From Halioxenophilus aromaticivorans (GTDB taxonomy: Bacteria; Pseudomonadota; Gammaproteobacteria; Pseudomonadales; Cellvibrionaceae), in NCBI RefSeq assembly GCF_042850945.1, contig NZ_AP031496.1, forward strand, positions 5,828,001 through 5,892,000: a stretch of 64,000 nt of DNA, read 5' to 3'. Shown here piece by piece: positions 25,029 through 33,389 of this stretch (the stretch's first letter is position 1; every line of letters starts with the position of its first letter). A program made the translations under genes and the position numbers. A model generated the notes under the pieces. That model worked only from the letters and a program-made list of their open reading frames with translations. It was not told where the DNA came from and made no database searches.

Positions 25029-27680
25029 CTAAAAACGAACCGTGAAGCTAGCACCCATGTAGCGATCGTGATCGCGTGCAACGGTGTGCATGGCACCACC
25101 ACCCTGGGTAGAAGACACAGAGCGCAAGCTACTGTTGTAGTCTTCGTCGAACAGGTTCTTAACGAACATGCTGAGTGTCCAGGTATCATCCGGGGAGGAT
25201 ACGTCGAACACCAGGCTGCTCAGGGCGAAAGGATCCCGCGGCTGGTTCTCACCAAACCCGTAGTAAGTTTTGCTGGTGTAGGTGTAAGTCCAGAACAAGC
25301 CAGCTGGGTAGTTGCCGATGTCGAAGGCGTAATCCAGGCTTAGGTTGTACTTCAGCTCTGGTGCCAGCAGCACCAAGGTGCCATCGGCGCTTTCGCCACC
25401 CACGGTTACGTCTGGATCGTCGATGACCGCTTTACCAGAACTAAAACCACCGTTGACGGTAAGCGCATCGGTTGCCGCCCAGGTGAAGTTACCTTCAATA
25501 CCCGAGGTGTTCACATCACCAGCCACCAAGCGACCCACAGCGCGCGCGCCACCACCCGTGGCAGAGCCATCGGTATGGAGGCCTTCGATGTCGGTATCGT
25601 AGTAGGTTAAGTCGAAGCGCCAGGCATCGAAGCTACCTTTCAAACCAATCTCAAAGCCTTCACTTTCTTCAGGCTGAGTTGGCGCGTCTTGGATATCGCC
25701 AATTTCATCAAAGATGAAGATATCGGCGTTTACCGCTGGCGACTTGTAGCCAGTACCGTAGGAGGCGTACAGCATCATGTCTGGGCTGATGTCGTACTGG
25801 CCACCGATTTTGTAGATAACAGCGGTATCGGAATAGTCGTAATCAAATTCCAACGCGCCCTGGCCACCTTGGCTACCATAACCATTAACAGCATCCAGCG
25901 CGGCGCCGGACTGCTGCACGCGGGTTTGCGAGCGGTAGTCTGCTGTGGTGGCATCACCGGTAATGGCGGTCAAACGAGACAGCGCATCGGCATCGCCCAA
26001 GTCAGCGGCGTCTGCTAATTCATCCAGGTAGGGTACGCTTTCGATCAAACGCAAAAACGAGAAGTGGTTGCCGTAAGGGCCCACGGCGTTGCGCATTTTC
26101 CAGGTGGAGTTTTCGTCGATGTAACGCGCACCACCAAACAGCGTGAACTCCTCGGTAACGTGGTAGTTCAGGTGGCCATACACCGAGATATTTTCGGTCT
26201 CAACTGAGGTGATGGTGTCACCGTATTTGTAGCAAGAGGCATCGGCACAGGTTACCGCACCGGTTAAACGATCGATGTTGGTAATGGGGTTGTCGGCAAT
26301 GCCGCCGCCGTTGCGGTTCCACTTACCGGCAATGGTCAAATCCCGCTCAACCAACTGCTTGCCGTAGTACAAACCGGCAATGTAATCGAAGTGTTCACCC
26401 ATAGGTGAAGTGATGCGCAATTCCTGGGAAAAGGTCTCGTTAAATTCCAAACTGTTGTTGGTGCCCAGAGTGCCATCGGCGTTGGTCATAAAGCCTAGGG
26501 AGTTGTAGGAGATCTCGCCCAGTTGCGCACGCGCTGCGGCAATTTCTGCGGCGCTGGCGGTTTCACCGAAGGCGGTGGTACCCATCATCCAAGCCACTTC
26601 TTGTGGGTTTAAGCCACTTAATTGCGCGTAGGAGGAATCACGGTCACGGCTGGTGTAGGAGTCCCACTCACGATAGGCGGTGATAGAGGTTAGGGTGAAT
26701 TCGTTATCGAATTCGTAGTTAGCTTCCACCGATAGGCCCCAGTTACGCTGTTCGTTCAGCTGGGTTACATCGGTTTTGATATCTGAGCCAAACTGGTCAG
26801 CGGATACACCCAACCACTCCGGGGTAGTGACTGCGTAGCCGTTAACGGGGTCGTAATCGCCGGTTTCCAGGTTGAAACGGGCGTTGGCGCTGCCCTGGCC
26901 GCCATCGGTGGCGTGGGGTGCCATAGCACAGCAGTTGGAGTCTTTCTCGGAGTAATCACCGGTAAACAACATGGACAGCTTATCGCTAGGCTCCCACAGC
27001 ACTTTACCGCGCAGACCTTGGGCATCGATGCCGTTTTCATCGGTGCCATCAAATAAGTTTTTCGCCACGCCTTCAGCTTGACGATCAAATACAAATAGGC
27101 GGTAGGCCAGCTCATCGGACAATGGGCCGGTTAACGACAGCTCGTAACCGCTCTCGTTGTTCTCTGCCATGGTGGCTTTAAAGCGGCCTTCAAACTCAGT
27201 CATATTAGGCTTTTTGGTGCGAATGCTCACCACACCGGCAGAAGAGTTTTTACCAAACAAGGTACCCTGCGGGCCGGCCAGTACTTCTACTTGCTCAATA
27301 TCGCCTAGGGTATCAAAGGCGTTACCGATACGAGTCAGTACAACGCCATCCACAACGGTAGAAACCGAAGGTTCTACACCGATACTGAAAGAACGAGTAC
27401 CAATACCGCGAATGGAAAAGTTAAATAAACGCGCTTCATCGGCGGAGTCGAAGTTCAGTGTTGGCGCCAACAATGCGATGTCTGAGGCGTCAACCATGGA
27501 CATTTTATCGATGGTGTCACCACCTACGGTGGATACTTGAACGGGAACGTCTTGCATGCTTTGTTCACGTTTTTGAGCGGTAACGACCACTTCTTCAAGG
27601 GTGGCAGCAGTTGCGGTAGTTACGGCGGCACTGAGTAAACATGCTGAAGCGGGTGCGAATGCTTTTCTCCAATGATTCAT
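25029..27680 (-). CDS. TonB-dependent outer-membrane receptor
   Basis: An 883-residue outer-membrane beta-barrel that imports a ligand using TonB/ExbBD energy. Residues 1-25 are a signal peptide (ACLLSAAVTTATAATLEE). LEEVVVTAQKREQSMQDVPV includes the TonB box region and starts the plug (about 30-160), which contains IRGIGTR and VLAGPQGTLFGKNSSAG. The barrel ends with RYMGASFTVRF, with terminal Phe as in barrel proteins. GAGGA precedes the ATG by about 9 nt. This Caulobacter/sphingomonad-like subfamily is common beside catabolic genes. Its position ahead of the flavoprotein and TIM-barrel genes suggests uptake of a hydroaromatic or plant-derived compound rather than a siderophore (inference). 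Confidence 0.95.
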   Translation of the reverse strand: MNHWRKAFAPASACLLSAAVTTATAATLEEVVVTAQKREQSMQDVPVQVSTVGGDTIDKMSMVDASDIALLAPTLNFDSADEARLFNFSIRGIGTRSFSIGVEPSVSTVVDGVVLTRIGNAFDTLGDIEQVEVLAGPQGTLFGKNSSAGVVSIRTKKPNMTEFEGRFKATMAENNESGYELSLTGPLSDELAYRLFVFDRQAEGVAKNLFDGTDENGIDAQGLRGKVLWEPSDKLSMLFTGDYSEKDSNCCAMAPHATDGGQGSANARFNLETGDYDPVNGYAVTTPEWLGVSADQFGSDIKTDVTQLNEQRNWGLSVEANYEFDNEFTLTSITAYREWDSYTSRDRDSSYAQLSGLNPQEVAWMMGTTAFGETASAAEIAAARAQLGEISYNSLGFMTNADGTLGTNNSLEFNETFSQELRITSPMGEHFDYIAGLYYGKQLVERDLTIAGKWNRNGGGIADNPITNIDRLTGAVTCADASCYKYGDTITSVETENISVYGHLNYHVTEEFTLFGGARYIDENSTWKMRNAVGPYGNHFSFLRLIESVPYLDELADAADLGDADALSRLTAITGDATTADYRSQTRVQQSGAALDAVNGYGSQGGQGALEFDYDYSDTAVIYKIGGQYDISPDMMLYASYGTGYKSPAVNADIFIFDEIGDIQDAPTQPEESEGFEIGLKGSFDAWRFDLTYYDTDIEGLHTDGSATGGGARAVGRLVAGDVNTSGIEGNFTWAATDALTVNGGFSSGKAVIDDPDVTVGGESADGTLVLLAPELKYNLSLDYAFDIGNYPAGLFWTYTYTSKTYYGFGENQPRDPFALSSLVFDVSSPDDTWTLSMFVKNLFDEDYNSSLRSVSSTQGGGAMHTVARDHDRYMGASFTVRF

Positions 27681-28659
27681 TGAAAGAAATCCTCTTTTAT
27701 ATATGTAGGTATTATTTTTATTCCACAGTGCTTATGTATGTGGCGAGTTAGGTGTACTCCCAGGTCACACCAACCACATTAGAAGGCACTGTAAACCTGG
27801 ACGCTATTCGAACAAAACGGCGTATCGCTTGAAAATACTTTATGGTTGCTGGTGTATAACTCTCGGTTATCTGCTTGCAAATTGCAGCTGGCGCGCTTAT
27901 CTGTGGATTTAAAGTAATCGTTTTCATTACCACAAACCCGAGGCATTTCAGCGTTATTTGAGCCTACACAGCATTTGCCCTGCCGTGGATTAATTCCTAC
28001 TAAAGAACGAGGAATAAAGTGCTATTAATTCCCACTGTGCTGCCATGGCACAGAATATAGGAAGAGAACACAGGTTATTTTCGATGACCACCTGCGTAAT
28101 CGATCCTTATTCCGGACCAATCTATGGAATCTCATATACAGGTTTAAAGCTCTGGGTTGACTTTTGTTATTAAACAGAGGTAGCGAGTATCTTCCTTTCA
28201 ATCATCTCGATCCAATCACAATTGGCCATTCACTATCATCCGTTTACTGGCATCAAATGACTTATATAACTGCAGAAGAATTAATAAATGATGGTGGCAG
28301 TTTATAAACGGACGGTGGTGGTGGTGGTGGTGGTGGTGGTCAATACTCTATTGCCGAACACGGCTAAGTTTCTGCCAACCAAACATTAAAAATAAGGACA
28401 CAGTTTATGTATCGCTAAAATATTTTTATCACTACCCAAAATAGCTTTTTAAATTGATTACGATCAAAAAAATACCCTGGTTTGAATTGGAAAGAACACA
28501 ACGAGCACATCACTAAATTGGATAAAAGTATTCATTGGATTTAAAAACCACACATTGACGGCTACTTATTTTACTTGAGAAAACCGCAAGTCGCCGCTTT
28601 GCCATTATCATCAAATCGCCGAATAAATCTCTAGGCGATCAGTCAATGGCTAATAGAAA
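27681..28659. other. AT-rich intergenic region, no gene seen
   Basis: Almost 1 kb of AT-rich sequence upstream of the TonB receptor gene with no convincing gene on either strand. It contains a GGT microsatellite (28314-28340) and ends at an insertion sequence. It may hold the receptor's promoter and degenerate sequence. Confidence 0.5.
28314..28340 (+). repeat. GGT trinucleotide microsatellite (9 units)
   Basis: Nine uninterrupted GGT units in an otherwise AT-rich, gene-free stretch. Such a tract is prone to slipped-strand length change; no reading frame crosses it convincingly. Confidence 0.9.
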
Positions 28660-28706
28660 TGACCTTTCCCCTAAGTTAATACCACTCCCTCGATGAGATA
28701 TTTGCC

Positions 28707-29525
28707 TTATGCTGCCTGTGCCGCGTAGGCTACTGGCGTCATGTAATTTAATGAGCTGTGCGGCCGCTCATGGTTATAGTGCGCACGCCATTGATCTATT
28801 TCGTAGCGGGCTTCCTCTATTGTTCGGAACCAGTGCTGATTCAGACAGGTGTCTCTAAACTTGCCATTTAGGCTTTCGACGAAGGCGTTTTGCGTTGGCT
28901 TGCCAGGCTGAATAAAGTTGAGTTTGACCTGATTTTCTTTACTCCAGAAGAACATGGCTTTGCTGGTGTATTCAGTACCGTTGTCACAAGTGATACTTTC
29001 AGGCTTACCACGGGTCTCGATTAGTTGATCTAAGAAACGGGCTACGCGATTTCCACTAATAGAAAACTCTGCCAGCTGTCCGACCAGTTCGCGACTGTAG
29101 TCATCAACTACATTTAGTATTCGGAAACGTCTACCATTACTCAGTTGATCTGATACAAAATCCATAGACCAGCGCTCGTTGATTTGCTTAGGTAAGTCCA
29201 TCACAGGCACAGGGCGCGTGAGCTTTTTACGCTTTTTTGTACGAACCTGCAGTCCTTCCTCTGTGTAAACACGGTAGGTTCGCTTCTTGTTAGTCACCAA
29301 CCCTTCGGCTTTCAGTAACCCGTGTAGCAAGAGGTAGCCATACCGACTGTATTGTGCTGCTAGCTCTTTCAATCGCTTCCGAAGAACATCGTCGTCGTAG
29401 CCCTTAGCCCGATAGCGATAGCCTGTTCGGCTAATACCAGAAAGCCAGCAAGCACGGCGCTCGCTCAAGCCAAACGTTTCGACCAGATAACTGGCGACAG
29501 GCTTACGTTCAGCCGGCTTTACCAC
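28707..29525 (-). CDS. IS3-family transposase OrfB
   Basis: A 272-residue DDE integrase-core protein. The DDE residues are visible in RWSMDFVSDQL, ESITCDNGTEYTSKAM and FVESLNGKFRDTC. The N-terminal part has the HTH_21-like YSRYGYLLLHGLLKAEG. It overlaps the end of orfA by 7 nt in another frame, so the full transposase would be an OrfAB fusion made by programmed -1 frameshifting, the usual IS3 strategy. Confidence 0.95.
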   Translation of the reverse strand: MVKPAERKPVASYLVETFGLSERRACWLSGISRTGYRYRAKGYDDDVLRKRLKELAAQYSRYGYLLLHGLLKAEGLVTNKKRTYRVYTEEGLQVRTKKRKKLTRPVPVMDLPKQINERWSMDFVSDQLSNGRRFRILNVVDDYSRELVGQLAEFSISGNRVARFLDQLIETRGKPESITCDNGTEYTSKAMFFWSKENQVKLNFIQPGKPTQNAFVESLNGKFRDTCLNQHWFRTIEEARYEIDQWRAHYNHERPHSSLNYMTPVAYAAQAA

Positions 29526-29782
29526 TTTTTTGACAAGACATCCTTCATGGCCTCCACTTCAAGTAGCTTTTCTGCAAGAAGCTTCTTCAACCTGGCGTTC
29601 TCCGCCTCCATATCCTTCATGCGCTTAGCTTCATTGACTTCCATGCCAGCATACTTGGACCGCCAGTTGTAGAAAGTACCTTCAGATATCCCCAGCTCGC
29701 GACAAATATCAGGCACTTTGGTACCCGCTTCATGCTGTTTGATCGCTTTGATGATTTGCTCTTCGGTGTATCGTTTCTTCAT
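29519..29782 (-). CDS. IS3-family transposase OrfA
   Basis: An 87-residue DNA-binding protein with an HTH (EEQIIKAIKQHEAGTKVPDI and GISEGTFYNWRSKYAGM) followed by a leucine-zipper coiled coil (DMEAENARLKKLLAEKLLEV). It recognises the terminal inverted repeats and provides the N-terminal part of the OrfAB transposase. It starts about 80 nt inside the right inverted repeat. Confidence 0.95.
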   Translation of the reverse strand: MKKRYTEEQIIKAIKQHEAGTKVPDICRELGISEGTFYNWRSKYAGMEVNEAKRMKDMEAENARLKKLLAEKLLEVEAMKDVLSKKW

Positions 29783-29859
29783 AGTAATGAGATCCCCTTG
29801 GGAGTAGATTAACTGGAAATCTCATCAACGTCATGGTTCTATTTTTCGGGGAAAGGTCA

Positions 29860-30224
29860 GAAAGTAACCAATACATAGGCTTCTCGATTTTTCGAACTTA
29901 TCACCTTGGCATAGGGCGGCGAGTCAATATGGTGCAATTTAAGTAGCGGCCAGCGCATAGCACCAAAACCGGTCAATTAACGCAGAGCATAACGAACGTT
30001 ACAGATAAAACTGTAAGTTTAAGGTTGTGAAGGACAGGTCGCCTTGCGGCGCGTGAATCAACAAGGTAGGATTGGTTAAGATTTTACATTTGCTTTTATT
30101 TTTACTATGCAAGTTCTCCGATGTAATGAGATACGCACCATCACTCCTCTCACAATTCTCCACCCAAAAGCCCTAGCGCCTAGTTGTGCCAAGGAAAATC
30201 AGGCCATTGAAACAGGGGATTACC
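29860..30224. other. Intergenic region, no gene seen
   Basis: About 365 bp between the insertion sequence and a small hypothetical gene. The first 4 nt are the right copy of the IS target duplication. No other feature is evident. Confidence 0.5.
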
Positions 30225-30572
30225 GTGGTTGATAAAAGCTGGATGCTCAATGCGTCTGCCATCCGTGCAGCAAAGCAATGCGTTAGCGTCGTTAAAGACG
30301 AAATGGGCATAAAATTACTTTTATCTAACCCAGAGTTTTATTTTTTATTGCAAGAATACGTCGACCTGACGCAATCGCAACGGTTAGCTGAAGCGTTTAA
30401 AAAATTACAGCAGTACGCCGATCCAAACATCGCCAAGGCCGCCCAAAGAAGGCAGGCGAAAGACGACAACGTTTCTGGAGAATCCGTTACCGTATCCGGT
30501 AAAACCTATGCGCGCTTTCGCGGCAGCAAAGAGTTCTCAGGCCTGTACCGCGGCCAGCCGGTGTACCGTTAA
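30225..30572 (+). CDS. Hypothetical protein
   Basis: A soluble, basic protein of about 115 residues, not recognised. I prefer the GTG start (VVDKSWMLNA) because AGGGG lies about 7 nt upstream; the frame extends to a GTG at 30186. A helical N-terminal part (ASAIRAAKQCVSVVKDEMG, VDLTQSQRLAEAFKKLQQY) is followed by a short strand-rich tail (SVTVSGKTYARFRGS). It converges with the siderophore-interacting protein gene with a 15-nt gap. Confidence 0.6.
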   Translation: MVDKSWMLNASAIRAAKQCVSVVKDEMGIKLLLSNPEFYFLLQEYVDLTQSQRLAEAFKKLQQYADPNIAKAAQRRQAKDDNVSGESVTVSGKTYARFRGSKEFSGLYRGQPVYR

Positions 30573-30587
30573 TTTAAGTAACTTAAC

Positions 30588-31346
30588 CTAATCAAATTTT
30601 TCGCTGGTTTCGGCGCTGCCTTGTTTCCAATAGCCCGAGGCCTTAAACCATTTTTTATTGTGCTGACGCTCATCCAGCAAATAACGGCGCAGTTGTTTGA
30701 CCATGCCGGATTCGCCGGCCAACCAAATAAACGTATCCTCGGTTAATTGAATATCCGCCAGTTCTCTCTGAATTTGGTCGGCCTCAGACCCGGCACTTTG
30801 CCTTACGATCCAGCGGCAGTCTCGGGCTAGGCGCTGTTTCTCTGCTGCACTGGAAACCACAACCAAACTCGTGGCCTGGGCCGAGGGTGCCAACTCCTCC
30901 AAGCGGCGAGCAATGGCCGGCAGGGCGGATTCATCGCCAATCAACAACCAGCGTTGCACAGCATCGGATACCACTTGGCTACCGCGTGGCCCACCAATCT
31001 GCAAGCTATCGCCCACCTGGGCCTGCTTCGCCCATTGGGTGGCCGGGCCGGCATCGTGTACCACAAAATCGATGGTTAATTCGTTTCGCTCGGCGTCATA
31101 GTGGCGTGGGGTGTAATCGCGTTTACCGAGCGCTTCACCGGCCTCATCCACCAAAAAGAGTTTAATATGATCGTCTGGCGAAGCACTGGTAAAGCCGTGC
31201 AAGTCATCACCGGTGAGCACCAACCGAATCATGCTCGGGGTCAATGCGATGCGCTGGCATACCGTTAGGTTGCGCAGGCGCAGCTCGTGGCGCACGCGCC
31301 GTACTAATTCAGTACCGTCATCGGTAACAGGGGTGTAAGTTGTCAT
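30588..31346 (-). CDS. Siderophore-interacting protein (FAD-dependent ferric reductase)
   Basis: A 252-residue cytosolic flavin reductase of the ViuB/YqjH type that releases iron from ferric siderophores. The FAD-binding domain has the family motif RDYTPRHYD and LTIDFVVHDAGPATQWA. The NAD(P)H/SIP domain ends in FIWLAGESGMVKQLRRYL, followed by the typical YWKQGS C-terminus. The ATG of MTTYTPV has GGAGG about 9 nt upstream. It is divergent from a MarR regulator with two palindromes in the 101-nt gap. YqjH in E. coli is paired with the regulator YqjI, so control of this gene by the neighbour is likely. Confidence 0.93.
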   Translation of the reverse strand: MTTYTPVTDDGTELVRRVRHELRLRNLTVCQRIALTPSMIRLVLTGDDLHGFTSASPDDHIKLFLVDEAGEALGKRDYTPRHYDAERNELTIDFVVHDAGPATQWAKQAQVGDSLQIGGPRGSQVVSDAVQRWLLIGDESALPAIARRLEELAPSAQATSLVVVSSAAEKQRLARDCRWIVRQSAGSEADQIQRELADIQLTEDTFIWLAGESGMVKQLRRYLLDERQHNKKWFKASGYWKQGSAETSEKFD

Positions 31347-31389
31347 AGAAGGGCGCCTCCATTGGCGTTCTTTGGTTTTCTCAATATAA

Positions 31390-31402
31390 TTGACACTGTC
31401 AA
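31390..31402. promoter_or_regulatory. MarR operator palindrome 1
   Basis: TTGACACTGTCAA is a perfect palindrome around a central base, of the type bound by MarR-family dimers. It lies 43 nt upstream of the siderophore-interacting protein start. Confidence 0.65.
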
Positions 31403-31412
31403 CCAAATAGTG

Positions 31413-31427
31413 GTTGATACTATCAAC
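31413..31427. promoter_or_regulatory. MarR operator palindrome 2
   Basis: GTTGATACTATCAAC is a perfect palindrome related to the one at 31390 (TTGAxACTxTCAA core) and centred 24 nt from it. The pair sits between the divergent marR and siderophore-interacting protein genes and probably represses both. Confidence 0.68.
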
Positions 31428-31447
31428 TATGTCAAGAGGATTTTGCC

Positions 31448-31888
31448 GTGCCCCTGTCTCATTTGGCCATTGAGCGAATCGCCGCTGTGTTTCACGGCTA
31501 TAAAACCCATATCTCCCAGGAGTTTGCCGCCGCCGGGGTTCAAGGCCCGCCAATACAGTTGCGCGTGCTGCGCTTAATACAACAATTGTCGCCCTGTACT
31601 GGGCAAATGCTGGCCACAGAGATGAAACGTGATAAGGCCCAGATAACCCGGCTGCTGCAAGAAATGAAAACCAACGGTTTGGTGCAACAGGTGCCTAACC
31701 CGGCGGATAAACGCAGCCAATTGCTGGAAATCACCGCCACCGGGCAACAAACCATGGTCACCATGATTGCCGCCGATGACCGTGTGCTGGCAAAGCTGTC
31801 AGCGCTGCTGACCGACGAAGAGAGCAAAAGCCTCATGGCAACATTGGAGAAATTAGACGATGCGTTAAACCGGTCGTCACTCGTCTAA
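31448..31888 (+). CDS. MarR-family transcriptional regulator
   Basis: A 146-residue winged-helix dimeric repressor. The recognition region is TGQMLATEMKRDKAQITRLL with the wing NPADKRSQLLEITATGQ, a typical MarR signature. The start is GTG with AGAGGA about 7 nt upstream. It is divergent from the siderophore-interacting protein gene and upstream of azlCD; the two palindromes before it are likely autoregulatory sites. Confidence 0.92.
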   Translation: MPLSHLAIERIAAVFHGYKTHISQEFAAAGVQGPPIQLRVLRLIQQLSPCTGQMLATEMKRDKAQITRLLQEMKTNGLVQQVPNPADKRSQLLEITATGQQTMVTMIAADDRVLAKLSALLTDEESKSLMATLEKLDDALNRSSLV

Positions 31889-31955
31889 CCGAGGCCAGTC
31901 TTCGGCTACCAGTTAGGCCGAGGCGCCTCCATCACTACCAATAATTGCACGCTCT

Positions 31956-32633
31956 ATGAATACCCGCTCCGCCGTTAAACAGGCCGCAATAGACGCCATC
32001 CCACTGTGCCTGCCCGCCATTCCCTTCGCCTTTGTCATTGGTTTGGCCATTCACAACGCCAATATGAACCCCGCTTTGGGCTGGTCTAGCTCGTGGATTA
32101 TTTTCGGCGGTGCTGCCCAGCTTACGCTTATTACTTTGTTAGGCGCAGGTAGCGGGGTGCTGGCCGCCATAAGCGCGGCTTTGGTGGTGAATGCCCGGCA
32201 CTTGATGTATTCGGCGGCCCTGGCGCCACACTTTCAGCATCAGCCGCGCTGGATGCAGTGGTTTGGCCCCTATGTGCTTATCGACCAGAGCTTTGCCTTG
32301 GCTATGCTGCGCGATAAAACACCGCCGGAGCAGTTTCGCGCCTATTACCTCACCGCCGGGTTTACCTTTTGGGGCATGTGGCAAATCACCACCGCCCTGG
32401 GTTTGATTTTAGGGCCAGTGGTGCCGGCCAGCTGGGAATTGCAGTTTGCGGTACCCATTTTGTTTTTAGCCATGGTTGTTATGGGCATAGACGGCCTGAC
32501 CAAACTGGTGGCGGCCTTGGTGGGCGCCGGTGTAACGCTGCTGTGCATCGATCTGCCCAATAAAATGGGGCTGTTAGTGGGTGCCTTGTGCGGCATTATT
32601 GCTGGCAGCGTTTGCGAGAGGATTAAACCATGA
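31956..32633 (+). CDS. azlC: AzlC family branched-chain amino acid exporter, large subunit
   Basis: A 225-residue inner-membrane protein of the AzlC/YgaZ (LIV-E) family, the large subunit of an exporter of branched-chain amino acids. AIPLCLPAIPFAFVIGLAIH at the N-terminus and LVVNARHLMYSAALAPHF, the NxRHxxY-type signature, are diagnostic; FWGMWQITTALGLILG follows. There are about five to six hydrophobic segments. It overlaps azlD by 4 nt (ATGA), giving translational coupling. Confidence 0.92.
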   Translation: MNTRSAVKQAAIDAIPLCLPAIPFAFVIGLAIHNANMNPALGWSSSWIIFGGAAQLTLITLLGAGSGVLAAISAALVVNARHLMYSAALAPHFQHQPRWMQWFGPYVLIDQSFALAMLRDKTPPEQFRAYYLTAGFTFWGMWQITTALGLILGPVVPASWELQFAVPILFLAMVVMGIDGLTKLVAALVGAGVTLLCIDLPNKMGLLVGALCGIIAGSVCERIKP

Positions 32634-32938
32634 CTATTTTCTTGGCCATAGTTGTGGTGGGCTTGGGCACCTACGCCAGCCGCGCGGTATTTATTTTATT
32701 ATTCGCCAACCGCAAGATCCCACACACCCTGCAAAGCGCTTTGCAGTACGTGGCACCGGCCACGCTGTCGGCATTGATTGTCACCGTGCTCGTGGATGAC
32801 AACGGCCAATTCGCCGTTGGACTGGCGGAAATGACCGGGCTTGGGTTAGGCGCATTGGTGGCTTATTTTACCCGCAATCATTTGTACACCTTGGTGGTGG
32901 CCATGGGCAGCTTTCTTACCCTCAACGCGCTGTTGTAA
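32630..32938 (+). CDS. azlD: AzlD family exporter small subunit
   Basis: A 102-residue, four-helix inner-membrane protein that pairs with AzlC. LAIVVVGLGTYASRAVFILL and ALQYVAPATLSALI match the AzlD/YgaH family. Its ATG overlaps the azlC stop. The exporter relieves excess branched-chain amino acids; the upstream MarR could regulate it, as MprA regulates ygaZH in E. coli. Confidence 0.9.
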   Translation: MTIFLAIVVVGLGTYASRAVFILLFANRKIPHTLQSALQYVAPATLSALIVTVLVDDNGQFAVGLAEMTGLGLGALVAYFTRNHLYTLVVAMGSFLTLNALL

Positions 32939-33389
32939 ATTTTATCCTGTTAGCATTCGCTAACGCGCTGCGGCTGTTCTCTTCTCTCAAATAAAGTAAA
33001 TGTCTAGTCGGTGTACGCCTACTGGGCAACGACCCGCTGGTAGACGGCCAATTGGTGCTTATTCCTGGCCGTGCAGACAATTTTTATATCAAAAAATTAT
33101 CGTTAATAGATTAATTATAAAGAAAAGTAACGATTCCACTGGCATTTTTTCCAACCATGTATACTTTTAAAGTAACAACACGCATTACTTATATTCTTTT
33201 GCACTGTTGTGGATAACGAGTGCCCACCACTTTTATCGGGCATTGATAACGCACACGGATGTACCCGCACAGGCAAATAGTGGCTGTGCAAAAATAAAAA
33301 TAGCACTTGGGTGTTTCGAATCCGCGTAACAGCAAGGATGCTGATTCAGGATAATAACTAACTAAGAAGTAAAAATTAGGAGTTTACGT
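32939..33389. other. Intergenic region with a possible gene remnant
   Basis: No complete gene. A start-less plus-strand frame near 33010-33112 reads RLLGNDPLVDGQLVLIP then GRADNFYIKKLSLID before a stop and looks like the C-terminus of a lost protein; the family is not recognised. The remainder is AT-rich leader of the next gene. Confidence 0.35.

Larger units (their letters stand above)
28660..29859 (-). mobile_element. Intact IS3-family (IS407-group-like) insertion sequence
   Basis: A 1,200-bp element bounded by inverted repeats beginning TGACCTTTCCCC on both sides (left at 28660, right end at 29859). It is flanked by an identical 4-bp direct repeat, GAAA (28656-28659 and 29860-29863). The 4-bp target duplication and the TGACCT ends fit the IS407 group. 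It carries two overlapping transposase frames and appears complete and potentially active. It inserted in gene-free sequence, so no host gene is broken. Confidence 0.93.

Noticed and set aside
27913..27931. Fur-like sequence upstream of the TonB receptor gene
   Set aside because: Only about 13 of 19 positions match, the core is interrupted and it lies more than 200 nt upstream of the start in a catabolic context; too weak to annotate.
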